Assembly: GCA_030632545.1 (NCBI GenBank)
Contig: DAOVUO010000058.1
Span: 1 to 9,952 of the forward strand
DNA: 9,952 bases
Direction of reading: 5' to 3'
From: Bacteroidales bacterium
GTDB taxonomy: Bacteria; Bacteroidota; Bacteroidia; Bacteroidales; DYOH01
The translations under genes were made by a program, and so were the position numbers. The notes below the pieces were generated by a model that was not told the DNA's origin, did no database searches, and was given only the letters and a program-made list of their open reading frames with translations. Shown piece after piece: positions 7,215-9,952 of the stretch. Within the stretch, counting starts at the first letter, position 1, and each line of letters begins with the position of its first letter.

Positions 7215-7292
7215 TTATTGGAACTTAATAATATCGTTTCCCCATGCTTGTCTTGCTAATCGGTGAACACTTTTAAGAACTTCTTCCTCATA
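7215..7292 (-). pseudogene. Out-of-frame C-terminal tail of the AbiEii-like gene
   Basis: Directly after the AbiEii stop (7290-7288), the frame one base further along reads YEEEVLKSVHRLARQAWG and continues to a TAA at 7217-7215, about 25 codons. The peptide is amphipathic and protein-like, and AbiEii relatives normally end with a helix of this kind after the FVRPLVY motif. A single-base indel near the A5 run at about 7300-7305, or in the CCACCG just after it, would join the two frames into a protein of about 320 residues. I read this as a real or sequencing-derived frameshift. Chance coding-like sequence is the alternative. Confidence 0.6.
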
Positions 7293-8178
7293 ACGGTGGA
7301 TTTTTAGAATAAACAAGAGGTCTTACAAATTTTTTATATCTTTGAGAATATTGAGGTATTTCAGCCAATGCCCGTAGTGCTATAGCTGTTTCTTTACGCG
7401 GGTCTTTTTTATATTCAGGAACTTGGTTACCAAATTGTTCAATGTCAATAATTACAACACGTTGAACTAACTGCGGAAAAATTTCATTCTTTTCTAAAAT
7501 AGGTTCAATAGCATTTAAATCAAAAATATGACGTACTGATGTCTCATCATCCATGTTTTTTCTCCCACGTATCACACCTGCAATCCGACGTGTTAACGAA
7601 ACTAATTTTTCAGCTGCCATATCTTCAATCTGAATACAGGGAATACTGGTAATTTCAGGTGATTCTTCAAATATTTCTGCTACAAAAGAAGACACTGGTT
7701 TGATAATAGGTGGAGATAAAGATTTTGATAATGTTAAATCAAGTTTTATTTCTGGACGTAGTGCCACGGAAGGCGTAAATCTTTGTTGATAAGGAATCTT
7801 TAATTCAGTATAGTGGTACTCATTACGTGATTTAATATTCTCAGGAGGCACTGGCAATTCTACTAATTTAAGTGCTTCCAAAATATCGTTACGAATGCTC
7901 TTCAAAGATTTCTTGAGTGCAGTACGACTGAGTTGTTCACCGGTTTCAGTCTTTACAAGTTTAATATCAATATCTTCAGACATACGTTCAATCGCTTTAT
8001 GCGCTTTGCAAAGACAAGTACCACCGGCAAATACTTGTAAAAATAAGCTAGATTTTACCAAAGCACACGCTGACAATACCCTTGTGGTAAAAAAATCTTT
8101 TTCCACTAAAGAAGGGTCATAAATTCCCATAGCTTGTGCAACATCCTCAAAAACTTGAATTTTTGGACACTTTATCAT
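7288..8178 (-). CDS. AbiEii-like nucleotidyltransferase toxin (DUF1814), probably C-terminally frameshifted
   Basis: A 296-residue AbiEii/AbiGii-family nucleotidyltransferase, the toxin half of the pair. All four family motifs are visible: motif I AGGTCLCK (51-58); motif II RMSEDIDI (65-72) with the two catalytic acidic residues Asp69 and Asp71; motif III IEDMAAEKLVSL (184-194) with Lys191; and motif IV RHIFDL (216-221) with Asp220. Relatives (AbiEii, MenA toxins) transfer nucleotides to substrates such as tRNA; the substrate here is unknown. The start overlaps the antitoxin stop by 4 nt. The protein stops abruptly after FVRPLVYSKNPPL, where homologues usually carry one more helix. A matching helix follows at once in another frame (7292-7215, separate entry). 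The catalytic core is intact, so the gene may still be functional, or it may be decaying. Confidence 0.88.
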   Translation of the reverse strand: MIKCPKIQVFEDVAQAMGIYDPSLVEKDFFTTRVLSACALVKSSLFLQVFAGGTCLCKAHKAIERMSEDIDIKLVKTETGEQLSRTALKKSLKSIRNDILEALKLVELPVPPENIKSRNEYHYTELKIPYQQRFTPSVALRPEIKLDLTLSKSLSPPIIKPVSSFVAEIFEESPEITSIPCIQIEDMAAEKLVSLTRRIAGVIRGRKNMDDETSVRHIFDLNAIEPILEKNEIFPQLVQRVVIIDIEQFGNQVPEYKKDPRKETAIALRALAEIPQYSQRYKKFVRPLVYSKNPPL

Positions 8179-8600
8179 AAATGAATTCTCGTTTTATAAG
8201 GTAATTCTAAATTTTTAAAATAAATCTTACGGCTAAAATCCCCTTGGATAATAACATAACCAGTTGCTGGAACTTGAGTTGAACGTCCTTCATTGTATGC
8301 AATTTCTGCATCACTTGGTCGCCATTTTACCCCTAAACGGTTAAGTGCTTCACGGGATGCTCCTTTAAAACCACCACAGGTAGCAATAGAACGCTCATCT
8401 TTTTTAATGGTTGAAGGACGTGTTTTAACATATAAACCATAGCCAAGCTTTGCCAGTTTTCCGCTTGCAACTAATTGTCGTAATGTACGCCCAACTTGTT
8501 GGTATTTTCCTAGATCATCGAAATCTTTACGCAAAAAAACTGTTTTCGATGAGCATGAAATTCGTTTAAGGATTAGTGGTTTTAGACTATTACTTATCAT
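8175..8600 (-). CDS. AbiEi-like antitoxin (DUF6088-type winged-helix protein)
   Basis: A 141-residue protein of the DUF6088/AbiEi-like family, the usual upstream partner of AbiEii nucleotidyltransferase toxins. Residues 17-60 form the N-terminal winged helix-turn-helix that is the family signature (VFLRKDFDDLG, QVGRTLRQLVASGKL, LGYGLYVKT). The rest (SREALNRLGVKW, VPATGYVII, KIYFKNLELPYKTR) is the family's C-terminal part. Such proteins typically neutralise the partner and often repress their own promoter through the wHTH. The start at 8600 has only a weak Shine-Dalgarno (TGGG, 6-nt spacer). The stop overlaps the next gene's start as ATGA (8178-8175), so the pair is translationally coupled. 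It sits 123 bp downstream of the ppkA-like gene and breaks the usual ppkA-tagT order. The family call is secure; antitoxin activity is inferred from family and pairing. Confidence 0.85.
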   Translation of the reverse strand: MISNSLKPLILKRISCSSKTVFLRKDFDDLGKYQQVGRTLRQLVASGKLAKLGYGLYVKTRPSTIKKDERSIATCGGFKGASREALNRLGVKWRPSDAEIAYNEGRSTQVPATGYVIIQGDFSRKIYFKNLELPYKTRIHL

Positions 8601-8723
8601 AATTTGCCCAGTTATAATTTTTTACAGTTAAATAGGATGATATTATGAAGCAAAGTTAGCTCAAATTCAATATCCCACTTACAAGTCCAAAACAGCATGA
8701 ATGTACATTTTCATACTAAAAAA

Positions 8724-9952
8724 TTAAGGCAATAAATCTATATGAAGTGGATATATTTTATTATTAGGATCACTTTCATCCAAAACAATCCATTTATCTA
8801 CTGATTCATTAATGGTTATGTATTGAGCAAGTTTCGCTTCTAAACGTTGAGCAAAATTAGTTCTTTTTTGAGTAGTCCAACTTGCGAATCTCTCATCAGT
8901 TAAAGAACCAATTTCACTACGATAAGGCAGGCTTTCTAAGAAATTTGGTAACAAACCAGATTCTTTTAGATTTTTAGCTTTGCCAATTTTACTAGGGTCC
9001 TTTATAAATTGTGTTGAAGTTTCTTGAAGGGTTTCAAAGAATTGCCGTTCAGTTACCTTCGCATTTTTCATTGCCGTAATAATATCACCAACGACCTGTA
9101 CTAAACTACTTAATTGTTTTTTATTTAATAAAATACGTACTTCTAAAGCTTCAATCGCAGGATCAAATAAATCCCGATCTGTAACCCAAACGATTACATC
9201 TTTAGGCGGTATAACATCTTTGCCTATGTATTCAACCAATGCCGAATCAATAATTAGTTGTACTGCTTTTTTAGTTTGCTCAATAACTTCAGAACTATAG
9301 GAGTTTTCATCAACTGTGTCAATAGTAGAGTTCACTATAGTTTGTGTACTGGGTATATTACCTGTTGATGTATATTCTACCAGTTTAGCCATTGCTCCAG
9401 CAACTATTTTAACAGCTCCTTCAAAATCCCTTTTTTTATCAGTATTTATTCCAACTAAAGCTGATTCTTCATTACCACTTACAAGTGATAAGGTTGAAAA
9501 TTGTTTTTTAGCACGGGGTAAATCTTCAACAACACTTGCTCGAGTGGCTTGGTTTTCAAGATGAATAGCTATAATATGAATTCTGGCATCGTCTGCCATT
9601 TGGCGTAAGGTATGTTCATCTTTACCAGTAGTGCTTTGAGGATGCCCTGGTTCATGAGAACTAGCATCACCGACTAAAACCATTATACGTAATGAATTAT
9701 TTCCCCACTGACTTGCTAACCCAGTTTCTACACCAGCGAATAATTCTTCTTGATAATCTTTACTACCTACAGTAGATACTTTTACTTTAGCTACTAGTTC
9801 CATGAAATCATCAGCATTTACTAAACCATCTTGGGTAAAATTTTTGCTCGCAAACTCTATTCCTCTAATAACATCTGGATTATCGCGATAACCTACTAAA
9901 CCAAAATTTACTTTAGTTGAAACATTCATAGTTACATCACGAGCAATATCCT
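8724..9952 (-). CDS. ppkA: PpkA-like vWA-domain protein, C-terminal part (5' end outside window)
   Basis: This is the C-terminal part of a von Willebrand A protein of the type fused to the PpkA kinase of type VI secretion clusters. The frame stays open through seven codons upstream of the Met at 9929 to the window edge, and that Met has no Shine-Dalgarno, so it is internal. Numbering from it, residues 5-20 (KVNFGLVGYRDNPD) and 80-91 (RIMVLVGDASSHE, Asp88 as a probable MIDAS ligand) are core vWA strands; the first MIDAS motif (DxSxS) would lie upstream. Residues 240-401 carry the conserved PpkA-type tail: VIVWVTDRDLFDP, an LNKKQLSSL helix, ESLPYRSEI, and a final YPLHIDLLP. In the P. aeruginosa H1 cluster PpkA is an inner-membrane Thr kinase that phosphorylates Fha1. 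The synteny with tagT/S/R below supports the assignment. The kinase domain itself is not visible, so a stand-alone vWA protein remains possible. Confidence 0.75.
   Translation of the reverse strand, partial: DIARDVTMNVSTKVNFGLVGYRDNPDVIRGIEFASKNFTQDGLVNADDFMELVAKVKVSTVGSKDYQEELFAGVETGLASQWGNNSLRIMVLVGDASSHEPGHPQSTTGKDEHTLRQMADDARIHIIAIHLENQATRASVVEDLPRAKKQFSTLSLVSGNEESALVGINTDKKRDFEGAVKIVAGAMAKLVEYTSTGNIPSTQTIVNSTIDTVDENSYSSEVIEQTKKAVQLIIDSALVEYIGKDVIPPKDVIVWVTDRDLFDPAIEALEVRILLNKKQLSSLVQVVGDIITAMKNAKVTERQFFETLQETSTQFIKDPSKIGKAKNLKESGLLPNFLESLPYRSEIGSLTDERFASWTTQKRTNFAQRLEAKLAQYITINESVDKWIVLDESDPNNKIYPLHIDLLP

Noticed and set aside
8611..8640. Candidate promoter for the AbiE pair (minus-strand TATAAC at 8616-8611).
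   Set aside because: It is only about 10 nt from the start codon and no -35 lies at the right distance; AT-rich DNA gives such matches by chance.
1..9952. CRISPR array, tRNA, rRNA, complete insertion sequence or origin.
   Set aside because: I found no regularly spaced direct repeats, cloverleaf sequence, rRNA signature or transposase reading frame.

Overview
All genes in this window lie on the minus strand of AT-rich DNA, so they are transcribed from high to low coordinates. Signal peptides, three lipoprotein signals, a glycine-zipper segment and an outer-membrane-oriented sensor module indicate a Gram-negative bacterium. The AT-richness and short hairpin repeats of the form GGATGC...GAGGAACGAAACGCATC recall large filamentous sulfur gammaproteobacteria (Beggiatoa/Thioploca/Thiomargarita type). 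That assignment is an inference from memory and was not tested.

Layout in transcription order: (1) 9952-8724, the C-terminal part of a PpkA-like von Willebrand A protein, cut by the window edge. (2) 8600-8175 and 8178-7288, a translationally coupled AbiEi-like/AbiEii-like toxin-antitoxin pair; the toxin gene seems to have lost its last ~25 codons to a frameshift, and these survive out of frame at 7292-7215. (3) 7137-6382 and 6385-4547, a coupled ABC ATPase and FtsX/MacB-type permease. (4) 4546-4311, an intergenic region with a 132-bp inverted-repeat element that encloses a second hairpin repeat. (5) 4310-2463, an exported formylglycine-generating-enzyme-fold (SUMF1) protein without the catalytic cysteines and with a long coiled-coil C-terminus. 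(6) 2449-1808 and 1636-986, two tandem paralogous lipoproteins. (7) 890-369, a third, unrelated coiled-coil lipoprotein. (8) 368-1, noncoding, with a good rho-independent terminator at about 67-30.

The order ppkA - tagT - tagS - tagR - lipoprotein(s), on one strand, matches the threonine phosphorylation pathway (TPP) arm of the Pseudomonas aeruginosa H1 type VI secretion cluster (ppkA-tagT-tagS-tagR-tagQ). There, an outer-membrane lipoprotein (TagQ), a periplasmic SUMF1-fold protein (TagR) and an ABC complex (TagST) act upstream of the membrane kinase PpkA to switch on T6SS firing after envelope damage. I infer that this window is the sensor half of such a pathway. No T6SS structural gene is visible, and the kinase domain of PpkA, if present, lies beyond position 9952.

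Three departures from the reference layout stand out: an AbiE-type toxin-antitoxin pair between ppkA and tagT; a mobile-looking repeat between tagS and tagR; and expansion of the single TagQ lipoprotein into three coiled-coil lipoproteins, two of which are recent-looking duplicates that differ in the integrity of their glycine zipper.
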